64,000 nt of DNA from Lotus japonicus (GCF_012489685.1 NC_080042.1:49094066-49158065); one strand, 5' to 3'. Shown: positions 39,945 to 52,886, counted from the stretch's first letter. A program made the numbers and translations. Notes: generated by a model not told the origin, from the letters alone.

Positions 39945-42900
39945 TTACTCTGGACAAAAGTCCATGTTCAGATTTTCAAGAATAAATAAAATCCTATCTT
40001 CTACTAAGGGCTTAGTGAAGATATCTGCCCATTGATGGTCAGTATCAACATACTCTAATGAAAGTGTGCCCTTCTGAACATGATCTCGAATATAATGATA
40101 CTTTACCTTTATGTGCTTTGCTCTTGAATGTAGAATGAGATTTTTGCTGAGGGAGATAGCAGCTGTGTTGTCACAGTAGATAGGAATCTTCTTCAGAGAC
40201 AAACCATAGTCCTCCAGATGATTCTTCATCCATATGGTTTGTGTACAGCAAGTGACAACTGAGACATATTCTTCCTCTGCAGTTGATAAAGCAATTGTGT
40301 TTTCTCTCTTGCTTGACCAAGTGACAAGATTTGCTCCAAGGAAATGGCAACTTCCTGAGGTGCTTTTCCTTTCCACTCTGTCTCCAGCAAAGTCAGCATT
40401 ACAAAAACCTGAAAGTGTATACTCTGATGTTTTTCTATACATCAAGCCAAGGTTAGTGGTTCCTTTCAGCTATTTGAGGATCCTCTTAACAGCTGTTAAG
40501 TGAGTCTCTCTAGGATCTGATTGAAATCTAGCACAGAGATGCACACTAAACAATATATCAGGTCTGGAAGCTGTTAAATAAAGAAGAGAGCCTATCATTC
40601 CACGATAGAGCTTCTAACAAACCTTAGAGGAAACTTCCTCTTTCTCAAGAATGCATGTTGGATGCATTGGAGTCTTAGAGATGTTGCAGTCACTCATGTT
40701 GAACTTCTTCTGATGGATATAAGTGACTCCTGGTCGTTGATCAATTTGAATTCCCAGGAAGTACTAGAGTTCTCCCATCATGCTCATTTCAAATTCAGCC
40801 TGCATCATCTTAGAGAATTCCTTGCACAGAGAGGGATTAGCAGAACCAAATATAATGTCATCAACATAAATCTGAACTATAAGAATATCATCCTTATAGG
40901 TTCTACAGAAAAGAGTGTTGTCACCCTTACCCCTTACAAACTCATTTTTCAGAAGAAAGGAGCTGAGCCTTTCATACCAAGCTCTGGGAGCTTGTTTCAG
41001 TCCATAGAGCGACTTCTTGAGCTTGTAAACATGCTCTGGATGCTTAACATGTTCAAAGCCAGGAGGTTGCTTGACATACACTTCCTCTGAAATGTAGTCA
41101 TCTAGGAAGGCACTCTTGACATCCATCTGATGAAGGATTATGTTATGATTCACAGAGAATGAGATCAGTATCCTTATAGCTTCAAGCCTTGCCACAGGTG
41201 CAAAAGTCTCAGTGTAATCAATTCCCTCTTGTTGACTGTAGCCTTGAGCTACCAGTCTTGCCTTGTTTCTCGTGACTTCTCCTTTTTCATTCAGCCTGTT
41301 TCTGAATACCCACTTGGTTCCTATGACATGGAAACCTTTGGGTTTAGGCATTAAGGACCATACATCATTCTTGGTGAATTGATCTAGTTCTTCTTGCATT
41401 GCCAGAATCCAGCCTTTATCTTCAAGAGCTTCATCAACTGATTTGGGCTCAATGCGAGATACAAGTCCCTTCAGACTCAGAAGAGTCTCTTCTGAGGGTT
41501 TGAGCATGGACCTGGTTCTGACGGGAGCATCTTTGTTGCCAATAATAAGTTCTTCTGGATGAGAGGCAGCTATTCTCTTCTTCTTCTGAAGTTGATCAGA
41601 AGTTGTTGGAGCATCTTCTGATGCTTCTGCCTCTGAAGTAACATTCTCTGGGCTGTTCTTTGGTTGATTTGCTTCCGAAGGATCAATGCTTAGATCTGCA
41701 AATCTTTCAAACAGCTTTGACTTTTCTGAGCCAAGCTTGTCATCAAATCTAATTTGGATAGATTCCTCAACAGTTTGAGGGACAATATTATAAATTCTAA
41801 AACCTTTAGATCTTTCAAAATAACCAAGAAAGTAGCATTTTAAATCTTTAGAATCGAATTTACCCAGTTGCTCCTTAGTGTTGAGCATGTAGCAAGTACT
41901 CCCAAAGGGATGGAAGTAAGAGATATCAGGTTGTCTTCCCTTGCACAGCTCATAAGGAGTCTTCTCCAGAATTGGTCTGATGGAGATTCTGTTCTGGATA
42001 TAGCATGCAGTGTTGATTGCTTCTTCCCAGAAGTGCTTGGCCATACTAGATTCTTGCATCATGGTGCGAGCCATCTCCTGAAGAGTTCCGTTCTTTCTTT
42101 CAACAACTCCATTTTGTTGAGGAGTGCGAGGACAGGAGAAGTTGTGAGAGATCCCTTGAGAGTTGAACAATTCTTCAAAGGCTTTGTTCTCAAATTCTCC
42201 ACCATGATCACTTCTGACAGTAATCACTGAAGTTTGGAACTCCTTCTGAACTTGGGTAATGAAGTTGGTGAACATAGTGTGTGTTTCATCTTTGTGCCTT
42301 AAGAACTTTACCCATGTCCACCTGCTGTAGTCATCCACAATGACTAACCCATACTTCTTTCCTTTAATGGATTCAGTTTTCACTGGTCCAAAGAGATCAA
42401 TGTGAAGTAGCTCAAGGGGTCTTGTTGTAGATACCACATTCTTTGCTTTGAAGGGCTTCTTGGTGAATTTTCCCTTCTGACAAGCTTCACACAGAGCCAC
42501 TGATGAGAATTTCAGACGAGGCAATCCTCTGACGAGGTTTAGCTTGCTTAGTTGAGAGATCTTCCTGAGGATGGCATGCCCTAGACGTCTATGCCAGACC
42601 CATTGCTCATCATTAACGGACATGAGACACTTGACCTTCTGAGATAGCAGTTCAGAAGATTTGATTTTGTAAATATCATTTCTTCTCTTCCCAAAAAACA
42701 GGACATATCCATCTGTTTGACTGACAGCTTTGCAGCCGGTTTAATTGAAGATCACATCATAACCTTTGTCAGCTATTTGGCTTATGGAGAGCAAGTTATG
42801 CAATAATCCTTCCACCAGAAGTACATCATTAATGACTGGAATTTTTCCATCTCCTATGGAACCTTTTCCAATGATTTTTCCCTTCTGGTTTCCTCCAAAG

Positions 42901-43100
42901 CCAACGTCTCCTCCTGACTTAAGCGGTATCAGTCTTTGGAATATAGACCTTATGCCCGTCATGTGTCGCGAGCATCCACTGTCCAGGTACCATGATAGGT
43001 GTTTTAACTGAGCTGCATAAGATGTCTGCAACATGAATAATTTTTGTCTTAGGTACCCATATCTTGGGTCCTTTCTTGTTAGTTTTGCCAGAAGTTTTCG
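39945..43100 (-). pseudogene. pol: A2 Pol: protease, integrase, RT, RNase H (several stops)
   Basis: Protease WYLDSGCSRHMTG, integrase zinc region (RRLGHAILRK ... CEACQKGK) and core (IDLFGP, RSDHGGEFEN, NGVVERKNGT), RT ([21 protein letters not shown]), RNase H (SGFCNADFAGD). One frame throughout, interrupted by TAA 42741-42743 (glutamine in A1), TAG 40764-40766 (lysine codon of ELKYFLG), TAG 40614-40616 (glutamine in A1) and a stop near 40471. A short deletion also removes a few codons around the KYTKELL position. RNase H has CNAD where A1 has CDAD, another likely loss. Ends DFCPE then TAA. Confidence 0.92.
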
Positions 43101-44800
43101 GAACTTTGGGTGCAACAGGAGGATAATACAAGGGAACTTGATTATAATATTTAGACATGTCAAGTTTAAATTTTCCCTTTGGTTTTACCACCTTGGGTGT
43201 AACCTTTTCTGAAATGACAGTACCGGCGGGAACAAAATGCTTATGCAATGGTTCGCATTTGGGCTCAGATGACTCATCTCTCATAGATTGGGAGTAGCCA
43301 AGGCCACTGTTCCCATTTCTGCTTATGCCATAGATCATTGATGCCATAAGACTTCTGTCTATGCCTTTGGCTAGGAACCTTTGAAACGCTTTCTCATATA
43401 GAGTTTCATGCTTAACATCAGATGATGCAAGTTGATCTTCTAGCATGACATTTTTAGCACGAAGAACAGAGTTGTCATTTTTAAGAGAATAGTTCTCTTC
43501 AATGAGTCCAGAGACTGACTTCTCATGAACTTTTGATGTACTAGTTTTAGCAACATATTTTCTTTTAAGCTCTTTATGTTTATTTAAAAGCACATCATGT
43601 TTCTCCATTATTTCAACTAATGCAGTTCTTAACTCAGATGGAGAAAAATTAGAGAATACCTCATCGTCATTCTCAGTCTGAGTCATCTTCTGAAGCTATT
43701 GTATCATCCTGTGCTTCAGCATCTCTGCTTGTGGTAGCCATCAGAGCTTCCACAACTTCGTCTTCTTCTGACTCAGCCTCATCAGAGTCAGTAGCATCAA
43801 ATGTCACAAGAGCTTTCTTCTTGAAGACTTTTCTTGGTCTCTTGTCCTTTTTCAGCTTGGGACAGTCACTCTTGTAGTGCCCGGATACCTTACACTCGAA
43901 GCAGGTGACTTCCTTCCCAGAGGACTTCTTCTGACTAGATGAAGATTCAAATCTTCCTGTACTTTTCTTCAGTCCTTTGCCCTTGCTATGTCTGTTCTTC
44001 CAGAGTTTGCTTAATCTCTTTGTGAAAAGAGATAGCTCTTCATCACCAGACGCATCTGATAATTCTTCAGAGGGATCTTCCTCTTCTGCCTGATAAGCTT
44101 TCTCTTTGTCAGATTTTGACTTAACAGCAATTGATTTGTCTTTCTTTTGAGGCTTGTGCTCTTTGAGTTCAATCTCATGGCTTCTGAGATGACTCACAAG
44201 CTCTTCTAACTTCAAGGAGTTCAGATTCCTGGAGAGTTTCAGTGCAGTGACAAAAGCCATCCACTCCTTAGGCAAACTTCTGATGATCTTTTTGACATGA
44301 TCACCACTAGAGTAGCTCTTGTTTAGCACTCTGATTCCAACAATCAGGGTTTCAAACCTTGAGTACATCTCTTCAATGGTTTCTCCAGATTCCATCTTAA
44401 ACTGCTCATATTGTTTTATGAGAGCAAGAGCCTTGGTTTCCTTGACTTCTTCATTTCCTTCATGCGTCATGACCAAGGAGTCATAGATGGATTTTGCTGT
44501 TTCTTTGTCAGAAATCTTCTCATATTCAATATATGATTTTGAGCTGAACAACATAGACTTGGCCTTGTGATGATCCTTGAACCGCTTCTTCTGAGCGTCA
44601 GTCATTTCAGTACAGGGGATCTTTACTCCTGAAGCATCTACTGGATCAGTATAGCCTTCCATGGCCATATCCTAGAGATCTGGGTCAGTGCCAAGGAAAT
44701 AACTTTCGATTCTATCTTTCCAGTACTCAAACTTTTCACCATCAAAGATTGGTGCTCTGAGTTAGTTGTTGTTGTTAGCGGAAGTATTGGATTGGGCCAT
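42919..44800 (-). pseudogene. gag: A2 Gag with two early stops and one frameshift
   Basis: ATG at 44800-44798 (MAQSNTSANNNN), then TAA at 44764-44762 and TAG at 44674-44672; the latter is tryptophan in A1 (DLWD). The frame continues through the Gag domain (EGNEEVKETKALALIKQYE, SLPKEWMAFVTALK), one knuckle CFECKVSGHYKSDC and an acidic region. Near 43680 a one-base indel moves the rest (NDDEVFSNFSPSEL to GHKVYIPKTD) to another frame. The Gag frame overlaps protease by about 180 bases in the -1 position relative to pol, as in A1. Confidence 0.9.
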
Positions 44801-44863
44801 CTTTGTTTTTCACACTAGGTTATGGATCACTGATCATTGTTAAGTGTATAAATCAGAACCGGA

Positions 44864-44875
44864 GCTCTGATGCCA
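44864..44875 (-). other. A2 primer-binding site (initiator tRNA-Met)
   Basis: TGGCATCAGAGC on the minus strand, two bases from the 5' LTR; the same one-base variant as in B1. Confidence 0.92.
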
Positions 44876-44877
44876 AT

Positions 44878-46106
44878 TGAAGGTGCGAAAAACACTAGAA
44901 AGGGGGGGGGGGTTTGAATAGAGTTTTTCAAATAAAAGATATACTTTTGAACTTTTTCCAAACTCAAAGATAAGAACTAGGTGCTGAAGAATATGAAGTA
45001 TACCACGCAAGTATTTTATCCTGGTTCACTTGAGATAAAAGCTCAAGTTAATCCAGGTGATTTCTTCCTTTTTCTGATGAAGGCAATCCACTAAAATCAA
45101 TGAGTGTTACAACTGCACTTGCAACCTGCTAAGTGACTAACAATACACTGATTTTCTCACTAGTATACTCAAGAAGCTGATCTACCGATCCTCTCAAGAC
45201 TAGCTAAACACTGAATCAAACTTGATTCAGTCCTCTCAAGATCCGACCAAACTTGGTCTCTCAAGGAACTTACAAAGTGTTTGTAAGAGCTTTCGGGTTT
45301 ACAAGAATTGCTTCTGAAAAGCTAATGGTAAACTCAGATGTTTAAGAACAGTGAAGAAATATTGCTAAGAGATTGGTTAGAATGAATTCAATAATATCAG
45401 CAAAGTTTCTTGGCTTCTTTCTTCTATCTTCAGCCCTTATATACTCCAAGGCATATGGTGTAGCCGTTGCTAGGGTTTTTCCCGTTGGAGTGGCAATCTT
45501 GTAATATCAAACTACTAGGCTGAACGAGGTAGGTGGCGGACAGACTGAGACTGTACGATGTGTACTATGACAGCGACCTGTCCTTTCACCAGCTGACTTA
45601 TGATCTGGAGTTCTTCAGATGGACATTGGTGAAGCTTCAGATCATAGTCAGACCGAAGCTTGGATCCTCTGACCTTGCAACTTCTGCTTCTGAACAAGTT
45701 CCTTAGAACTTCTGAACGTCAGAGCTAGAATAGCTTGGGTCTTCAGAGCCAACTTCTTGCAGGTCTTCAGAACTTGAGTCTTCTACTTCAGGACCGTTCC
45801 TTCAGGAACATCTGGTCTTCAAAACTTCTGACTCCGGTTCTTCAGTACCTCTTGAGAGCTTCTATCTTCAGAACTTCTGAAGGATTTGCCACTGTTCTGA
45901 ACGAACATGATAAGCTTTAGAGCTCTCTTTTTGGTAACCCTTGGTTCTTCTTCTTCTGAAGGAATCGGCTTGGGCCAGAATCAGAACCTGTTTGTCACAA
46001 CTCATAAAGACAAACGTTAGAGTACCATAATTGTTCATCCTCAAAAACCTTAATTGTAATCATCAAAATATAGAGATGCAACCACAGATCAAATCTTGAT
46101 CTTACA
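44878..46106 (-). repeat. A2 5' LTR (1229 bp)
   Basis: Plus strand TGAAGGTGCG ... TTGATCTTACA. Minus-strand TATATAAG at plus 45436-45443. Compared with the 3' LTR it lacks a short segment after AATCCAG (near 45056), has a shorter G run and carries scattered substitutions. Confidence 0.95.
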
Positions 46107-46272
46107 TGTGGCTCCATAAACAACCGTTGATCCAAAGTGATTGGAACTCCACGAGACATAGCCACTTCATCAGCCCTAAGAATCTGAGGATGTTGCTTGA
46201 GAATGATCTCAGTAATCAGTGAAGGAAATGAAACAGGCAACTTCACAGCACAAGTATCAGCATGCTTCAATG
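46107..46272 (-). pseudogene. B0 third ORF, middle segment
   Basis: Encodes KHADTCAVKLPVSFPSLI through ITLDQRLFMEPHV, matching B1 KHADTCAVKLPIFFP ... LFLDPHV. It is bordered by the T2 target duplication CAATG (46268-46272) on one side and the A2 duplication TGTGG (46107-46111) on the other. Both joins keep the reading frame. Confidence 0.92.
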
Positions 46273-49200
46273 TGTAACACCCCGATTTCGGTGGCGTCAC
46301 TTTAGTAACCAAAAATCAAATAAAGCGAAAATGCAGGTATTTTTTTCGGTTTGTTTAAAAATAAAAAGGACTTGTCGAAATAAAGACTCAACCCAATCAC
46401 GATTAACAGCGACTAATATACAATATAAATACAGCCCTTACTGCAACTAAAAACATCGTCTCGAGTGTCCTCAAGAGACGGAAAGTAACATCAAGTAACT
46501 AAAAGTATCGCCCAACGGTAAACAAGTGCGACCCATAGTTGGAGTCATAAGTTTTATAAATACAATCCTCCAAGAAAGTAAGTCAGCCCAAAACGGTATC
46601 CAAAAGAGTTCCTACGTCCGACAAACTCCCTGTGATCCTCATGGAAGGGAATCACACAAAAAGCTAATAGTCGGGGACCTACCCTGCCCCAAAATAAGAA
46701 ACGACAATCAGAGCTATGACGACGACACCCGCTATACTACACCCCTAACATCGACCCTCATCTGATCCTCCATGGAGTCCGGGTCCACGTCGAAAGCTCA
46801 GTAGTAGTCATTTCGCTCCGGGTCCTCCACGAACGACGAACCATCTCGAATCAGCTGTTGAACGTCTGGAAGCAGGCCGACCGCCCAAACACTAACATAC
46901 ACGCAAAGCCAATGCGCGAGGGTCAACTCACAGAATATGATAAATAATACAAGCAACATGTGAAGAATAAGGGGGTATATATATATATATATATGTTGTA
47001 TATATACTTATATGTTCTGTATTGCCTACCCTAAGGTATATACATGGCATGTTAACGAATCTGTAATAACAACACAATATTTAACATCTCAGCAAATCAA
47101 CAAATAACATAACGATGTTCAACACATCAACAAATATAGTTAGGTGCATGGCGTGTGAATGCAATGTCATGCTCAAAAGATGATCCGGATAAAATGTCAC
47201 CATCTCGATGGATGAGACAAGCCAAGCACCTCGCTCCGCTAAAGCACCTCGCTTTTATGCAGCAGCACGCTCCTGTGAAGCAGCACGCTCCTGTGAAGTC
47301 CGATCTGAGATCGTCCTTCGGAAAGCAGCACACTTTCCAAGAAATGTATGCATGGATGCAATATGGTTAGCCAAACAAAGAAACGTCCTCACCAAGGTAC
47401 GCGTGTCTAGCTAGAGTACATTGTCTCTACAATACCCTAAGGTAAACAAGGAAGTGCTAGTCGCACTTGGTAACTTTCCTAGTCACTTTTGCTCACCGTC
47501 TCGATGGCCAACCAAACTGCTCAACGAGCAAAAGAATGCATCTGGCACTCAGTGACTTTTCAAGTTACTTTGGCTCACCAGCTCGATGGCCGAAAGGCTG
47601 TTCAATGAGCAAAGATGGTGCACTCGCACTTGTGGACTTTCCAATCATCCCTGGCTCATCCTTTGGATGGCCAGATAAACCGCTAAAGAAGCAAAAGGTG
47701 TTATCGCACTCAAAGTTTTCCTCACCCTTAGATTGTCGACCCTTCCCGTTTTCCAAACCATTTTCACATCCTAAGTCTTTTCCAAGAGGTTATCATCATT
47801 ATTTAAAAGTGTTCTATCTTTGATTAGTGTATTATGAATTTCATTTACAAATCAAGTTCTGGTTTCGTTTGTTTCAAAACTCTATAAGTCGAAAGATCCC
47901 AATAAACCCAAATAATTCCCCGGGAAGGTCTCGATCCTAAAATGACTATGGCTTAGACCTCCGGTCAAAGCCTGCCTAACATTTCCAAAACCTCGTCATT
48001 AGCATGGCGTAACTTCACATTTTCCCCACACTCCGAAATCATATAATCAAGTACCATCTCAAATCAGTACGATTCAATAGAGCATATGTAAAACATCCTA
48101 AACTCAGCAGAAATAATGGCATATAGCTCAGTTCAATATCAATATCAATATAACAATAACTCAGTGCGGAAATCATAAGACGGAAACCAGTAAACGGCCG
48201 AAGCCTCTCAGAAAACGGAGACACACGTCTCATATAAGTTCACTCGGCCGAAGCCTCAAGAAAACATTTTCCAATTCAAAGCGATAAACAACATTCAATG
48301 CAATATTCAATATCAAGCAGTATTCAAGTCGAAGTTATCGACGCCTACAATACAAATAGCTAGTATGTAAGTTGCCCTAACCTCGACTTGTTCCAGTCTC
48401 GCGGTATAGGTCTCCCTCACAAGCTTGTTCAGTCAACCCCAAGGTTTCCACAATTGAACCTTTGAGCGAAAACCACAGAATTCAATCTCAATCAGTCAGA
48501 AACTCAGCAACCAATAATTACTAAGGTTACACGAAGCATTATAAACTCCGAAGTACGATAATCTAACGCGATAGGACGAGTTTTCGAAAAAGAAATTTTC
48601 CTCCCCCTTGGAGGGTGCTCTCGGCCACACACACTAATTGTGTGCGCCGATTTTTCTTCGATCAAACTTGGTTCCTAGGCTATTATTAGTCGTAACTAAG
48701 GCAAATCAAAGCTCGGAAAAATTATCGGACCGAAAACTGTCGCAGGGGTATTTTGGTCAATATTTTTAGCTCGGAATTTCAAAATTGGAATTTCGAAAAA
48801 AAAATTGGATGGGGACGTCACCAACGACGTTTATGACAACTAATCCTACTAGCGCTAAGCTAAGTCGAGAGTTTTAAGTCTAAAGGATGAAACTTTGGCT
48901 CAAAATGGGTTTTTCAAGCAGAATTGGAATTCGGCGACATTCGGCAAAATGTAATCGCTAAACATGCTCTTGGGCGTGCAGGGAATAAGTTTAGACAGAG
49001 AAATCGAGTTATTTGGACAGTTTTACAAAAAGCTCAAAACTTTGAGCACAGAAAGACATGGAGAAAAACGACGGAATTGACGATCAGAAGTGAGAGATAG
49101 CATCTATACCTCGATGTCTTCGAATAGCAACGAACGGTGCAGCGATCGGGCAAGAAACGGCGCAAAACTTTTTCTTCCTCCTCCTCCTATGGTACTCGCG

Positions 49201-49965
49201 GGTTTGGGTTCAAAATGGGTGAAGGTTTTGAAAAAATTTCATTTTCTTGCTATTTATAGGTTTTGGAAAATGCAGAAAAATGAAAATTTCGCGATTCCGA
49301 TTTTTCCTGCGCATTTCTCTGTGAAATCTAAGATAGGTTCTGGCGATAGAATTCCAGAACTCGAAACAGGTTTCTTGGAATTTAAACAAACGGTCCAAAG
49401 TCGGTGTAAATCGATTTTACCCGAAAAACTACTTTTTGCAGTTGATGTCGGATGAGAAAACTTCTTTCTGAAGAAAGATTAGAAACCTTGAAAGAAATAG
49501 GTGTCCGCGTGTGGAATCTTCGTTTGAAGCTCCGAATAGAAAAAGTCTTCATCGACCGTTTATTTTAGGTTTCTTGAGTTATCAGGGATTTAGTTTTGGC
49601 AAACCTCCGAGAACTAGAATCGGACGTTCGTACATTCCAGGGTTTCGTATTGAAATGCTTGTTATGGAAGATTTAAGAGAAGTTCTAACATTTCTCTGAA
49701 GATTTTTGGAATTAGTTTCCATCGTGTCTTTAAGTGCTAATTAGTCGTTTACTAACGCTCTCGTCCTAGGTATAAGCGAATACTACTTGCGCTATAACTT
49801 ACATCGATCCTAATATTATCCTTAGCCTTTTCCTGAACTTTCTCCTTCATACATTTATTCCATTTAATAAACGCTTGTTCAGTTTTCTTCCCTCACGTTA
49901 CATCGAAACTAATCGTGATAGGAATTTTATTTATTTATTCAAAGCTTAAAAACTTGGGTCTCACA
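46273..49965 (-). repeat. T2 3' LTR (3693 bp)
   Basis: Plus strand TGTAACACCCCGATTTCGG ... TTGGGTCTCACA. It carries an extra 139-bp segment (about 48865-49003) and an extra 18-bp repeat unit relative to the other LTR; together these explain the 157-bp length difference. A TA microsatellite lies near 46975-46995. Confidence 0.95.
47263..47298. repeat. 18-bp tandem duplication in the T2 3' LTR
   Basis: CAGCACGCTCCTGTGAAG occurs twice in a row (47263-47280, 47281-47298); the 5' LTR has it once, near 54085. Confidence 0.95.
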
Positions 49966-49968
49966 TTA

Positions 49969-50290
49969 CTACCCTCCAAAAAGAAAGTTTCGTCCTCGAA
50001 ACTTAAGGTTCCGTAAAAGTTCCGGATACTGTTCCTTGATCTTTTCCTTAAGTTCCCATGTAGCATCACAGGTATCCTTGTTCCAAATGACTTTCACCAA
50101 CACAACCTCTTTTCCCCTCAACTGTTTTATCCTTGTGTCACCAATGCTAATTGGCAGCGTCTCGAAAGACAGCTCATCTTTCAGCTCTATGTTGTCTGTC
50201 TCGACCACTTGTGTCGGGTCTCCGTTGGAAATAATATTGGTTGGTACTCTGTGCAATCACCCAACCTTAACCACTTGCTCATTTACTTTC
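49969..50290 (-). pseudogene. pol: T2 Pol remnant: integrase core piece fused to chromodomain-like tail
   Basis: The minus-strand product begins in the integrase core (HRVPTNIISNGDP, where intact relatives continue DPRFTS) and jumps directly to the tail (TQVVETDNIELKDEL, then LRGKEVVLVKVIWN, ATWELKEKIKEQYPELL). The rest of the catalytic core, including its glutamate, is deleted at the DP codons. A stop lies just upstream of the HRVP stretch. Ends close to the LTR, with a purine-rich stretch (TTTTTGGAGGGTAGTAA on the minus strand) as polypurine tract. Confidence 0.85.
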
Positions 50291-51752
50291 GTTCGTCCGA
50301 AATTCTACTTAAACTCGGTACACCTCTACCGTTCTGAAGTGAATGCGGAAATTGTCCTCGTGATCTTCATCCATGATCCAAAACCCAACTCGATCTTCCA
50401 AAACTCCTAGACAAACTATTCCCTTGGAATCTACTAGTTCATTAACGTCACCTCCAACTTCGTAACTATCCTCATTCGCTCCATGCAATCAATCTTCTAC
50501 TTAGTCACCATTCAAATTAAAACTCGACTTGAGTCTTAACACCTTGTTTATCGCTAGACTTATTCCCTTTACATCAATTCACAAACAACTGATAAGCTAA
50601 TCATCATCTTAATATCTAACAATCCTTCATTGTCGTTTCCTTCCTTAAAACTTTCCTCACTCAGACCAATTTACACTTACGGAAATCCCTAACGCTTCGC
50701 ATAAATCGAGACTTATCCTCTAGAAGATCAAATCATAACTATACCTCAAGGGTCTTAACTAGTCATTTTATCATCCTATCCTTCAACTTTCTGAGGTTTA
50801 ACTACAATCGTAAATGCTAACACCACTAAATCTCTTATTCGTACATGATTTTCAAGTCCCGAAGTCAATCTTAACCCTAGGATTCTCATTCAACTTAGCA
50901 AAGTTCACTTGCTAACTCTAGCATGCATCACCGAAATCCATAACAAAGTTCCATTTACTCTTAAACTCTACGAAACTTGTCCAAATATAAAAACCTCAAG
51001 TATTCATCTTAATACTAACACTTTCCTTTCTGTAACTTGATCATCCTCCAATCAATCCGATACTTAGTCTCTCGATCAAAACCTGACAAGACTTCATGTC
51101 TCACGCATTCGTGATCAAATCGACTGGCTTAAAATCTAAACCTTCATTAAGTTTGGACCTCTAATATCCTGTAACTCTAACACTTCTTAAGTGAATATCC
51201 ATTTCTTAAAACTATAACTCCTTCACAAGAAAACTAATACTTAACGCGATCTTTTCCTTCCAACTCGACTAATCCTCGATCCAATCAAGTTAATCTTACT
51301 AATCCTTCTATCAAAGTCCATAGCCAGCTGTGATTCCGAATATCACCACCTTAATTTTAAGTTGATCAGGCCTAATACATCGAAGGTGGAAATTTAGAAA
51401 AACCCACTGGAACAGTCAATGTGTTCCTATCGTCCAGTAGTCACATATCCTGATATTAAGTCCTTAAAGATTCCGCTACGGAACTACACGCCCTCGGCAT
51501 AACCCATATATTACCCATAAGGAATCTATACAAGATTCACTCTTTAGTTCTAGCTTCCACTTAAACGCATCGGTATAAAACAACTCACTAAGCTTAGCGT
51601 GTTATTCTAAACCTCGTGTAACTTCTATAGTTAAAACACGAGGAACAGTCAGATAAAGTCCTAATAGGTGTAATAACTATAAAGTCAAAGCTCGACAGTA
51701 AAGGCAAGTTAGGTGTGTTGTACACACTACGAGAGTAATAAAATATGTTATA
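50291..51752 (-). other. T2 internal non-coding stretch replacing pol
   Basis: About 1.5 kb of AT-rich sequence without a long ORF and without recognisable protease, RT or RNase H motifs on either strand. It could be strongly decayed pol or unrelated filler; I cannot tell. Confidence 0.6.
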
Positions 51753-52886
51753 CTAGAAATCAGAAGGTGTAGTTAGAAGGTTACCATCGATCTCGTACTC
51801 TCCCCTGATCAGTTTATCATCCCCATCAGCTTCCTCGCCCTTCATGACATAGACTCTCCCCCTTGTAGCTGAACGCTTTCCTTTCACAGCATTAATAGTT
51901 GGCTCCACCTTGGGTGCTCTACAATCGACGGCCAAATGTCCTGGCTGGTTGCAATTGAAACATCGAGGCCCTTGGTTCAGACATGCATTAGCATAGTGTC
52001 CATTCTTTCCACACCTGAAACATGTCACCTCTGGGTGTGCTGATTGGCTCCCTGCCCTTGGAGTGGCAGTAGTCGAAGGCTTATAAGATCTTGGGGTAAA
52101 ACTTCTCCCCTCCGGATGCTGATACAGCCTCCTCTGTTGGAATTTACCTCTTCCTTGGTGGTTCTGAGGACCTGACCTTACTGGTCCTCCAGTTCCAGCA
52201 CGATTCAACCTCTTGTTCTTCATCAGCTCAATCTCTGTGGCCTTCTCAACCAATGATTGGAAACGCATAATTCCCAATGGCCTCACAGAGTCCTCGATAT
52301 CTGGCCTCAGTCCATTGACGAAACGCTTACACATGTAACGCTCGTCAACATGATCGTTGAAGAATTGGAAATGCTTGGCCAAAGACTCCAGTTTAGAAGC
52401 ATACTCAGGTATAGATAGGCTCCCTTGACGGAGTGTTAGAAACTGTGCCTCTCGCTCATCCCGAGCACTAGTTGGAAAATACTTTTCCAGAAATGCAGTT
52501 CGAAAGAAATTCCAGTTAATCTCCTCGTTATTGGCTTCCATAATTCCCATGGTGCCTCTCCACCAGTACTCAGCATCACCAAGTAGCAGATAAGTAGCCA
52601 TGCCAACCTTGGCACCTTCAGCAGTCTACAGTACATCGAAAATCTTCTCAATCTCTTGGATCCAAAGATCCGCTTTATCAGGATCAGTTCCACCAGTGAA
52701 CTTAGGAGGATCTTGTCTCCTAAAGTCATTCAATCCCTTGTTCTGGTCCAGAGTTACTTCTCTCTGGCGCTGGTGTTGATCATGTGCTTCCTCAGCAGCA
52801 CGCCTCATAGCATTGTCATTCGCCTGTGCCGTCACAGCTTGGGCCATAGTGGACATCATCTCAGCTAGTTGGTTAGAGTTCACCAT
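51753..52886 (-). pseudogene. gag: T2 Gag, one nonsense codon, cut off before protease
   Basis: MVNSNQLAEMMSTMAQAVTA start at 52886; APPKF-type motif (DPPKFTGGTDPDKADLW), then TAG at 52626-52628 (probably from CAG, before TAEGAKV). The same frame continues with the gypsy Gag domain (LLGDAEYWWR, FLTLRQGSLSIPEYASKLE) and two CCHC knuckles (CFRCGKNGHYANAC, CFNCNQPGHLAVDC). It reads into the linker before protease (GEYEIDGNLL) and stops without the DSGATHSF site. T1 has the same gene arrangement and is clearly related but not the same family. Confidence 0.92.

Larger units (their letters stand above)
8783..46106 (-). mobile_element. A2: SIRE-type copia element inserted in B0, itself split by T1
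   Basis: Target duplication TGTGG at 8778-8782 and 46107-46111. On the minus strand the order is 5' LTR (46106-44878), primer site, gag, pol, third ORF, [T1 insertion 36601-11545], end of third ORF, small ORF, polypurine tract (10042-10029), 3' LTR (10028-8783). The LTRs are 1229 and 1246 bp; one clear difference is a short deletion in the 5' LTR next to AATCCAG (near 45056). The LTR is related to the A1/A3 LTR but clearly diverged. All coding regions carry nonsense codons, so the element is dead. Without T1 its length is about 12.3 kb. Confidence 0.93.

Noticed and set aside
45995..46312. ORF of 105 codons spanning the A2 and T2 LTR ends
   Set aside because: Only 46107-46272 is coding (B0 third ORF); the ends are LTR sequence read through by chance.
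47127..47370. Cysteine-rich short ORF in the T2 LTR
   Set aside because: Caused by the 18-bp tandem unit; the other LTR has a shorter version; no start context or conservation.
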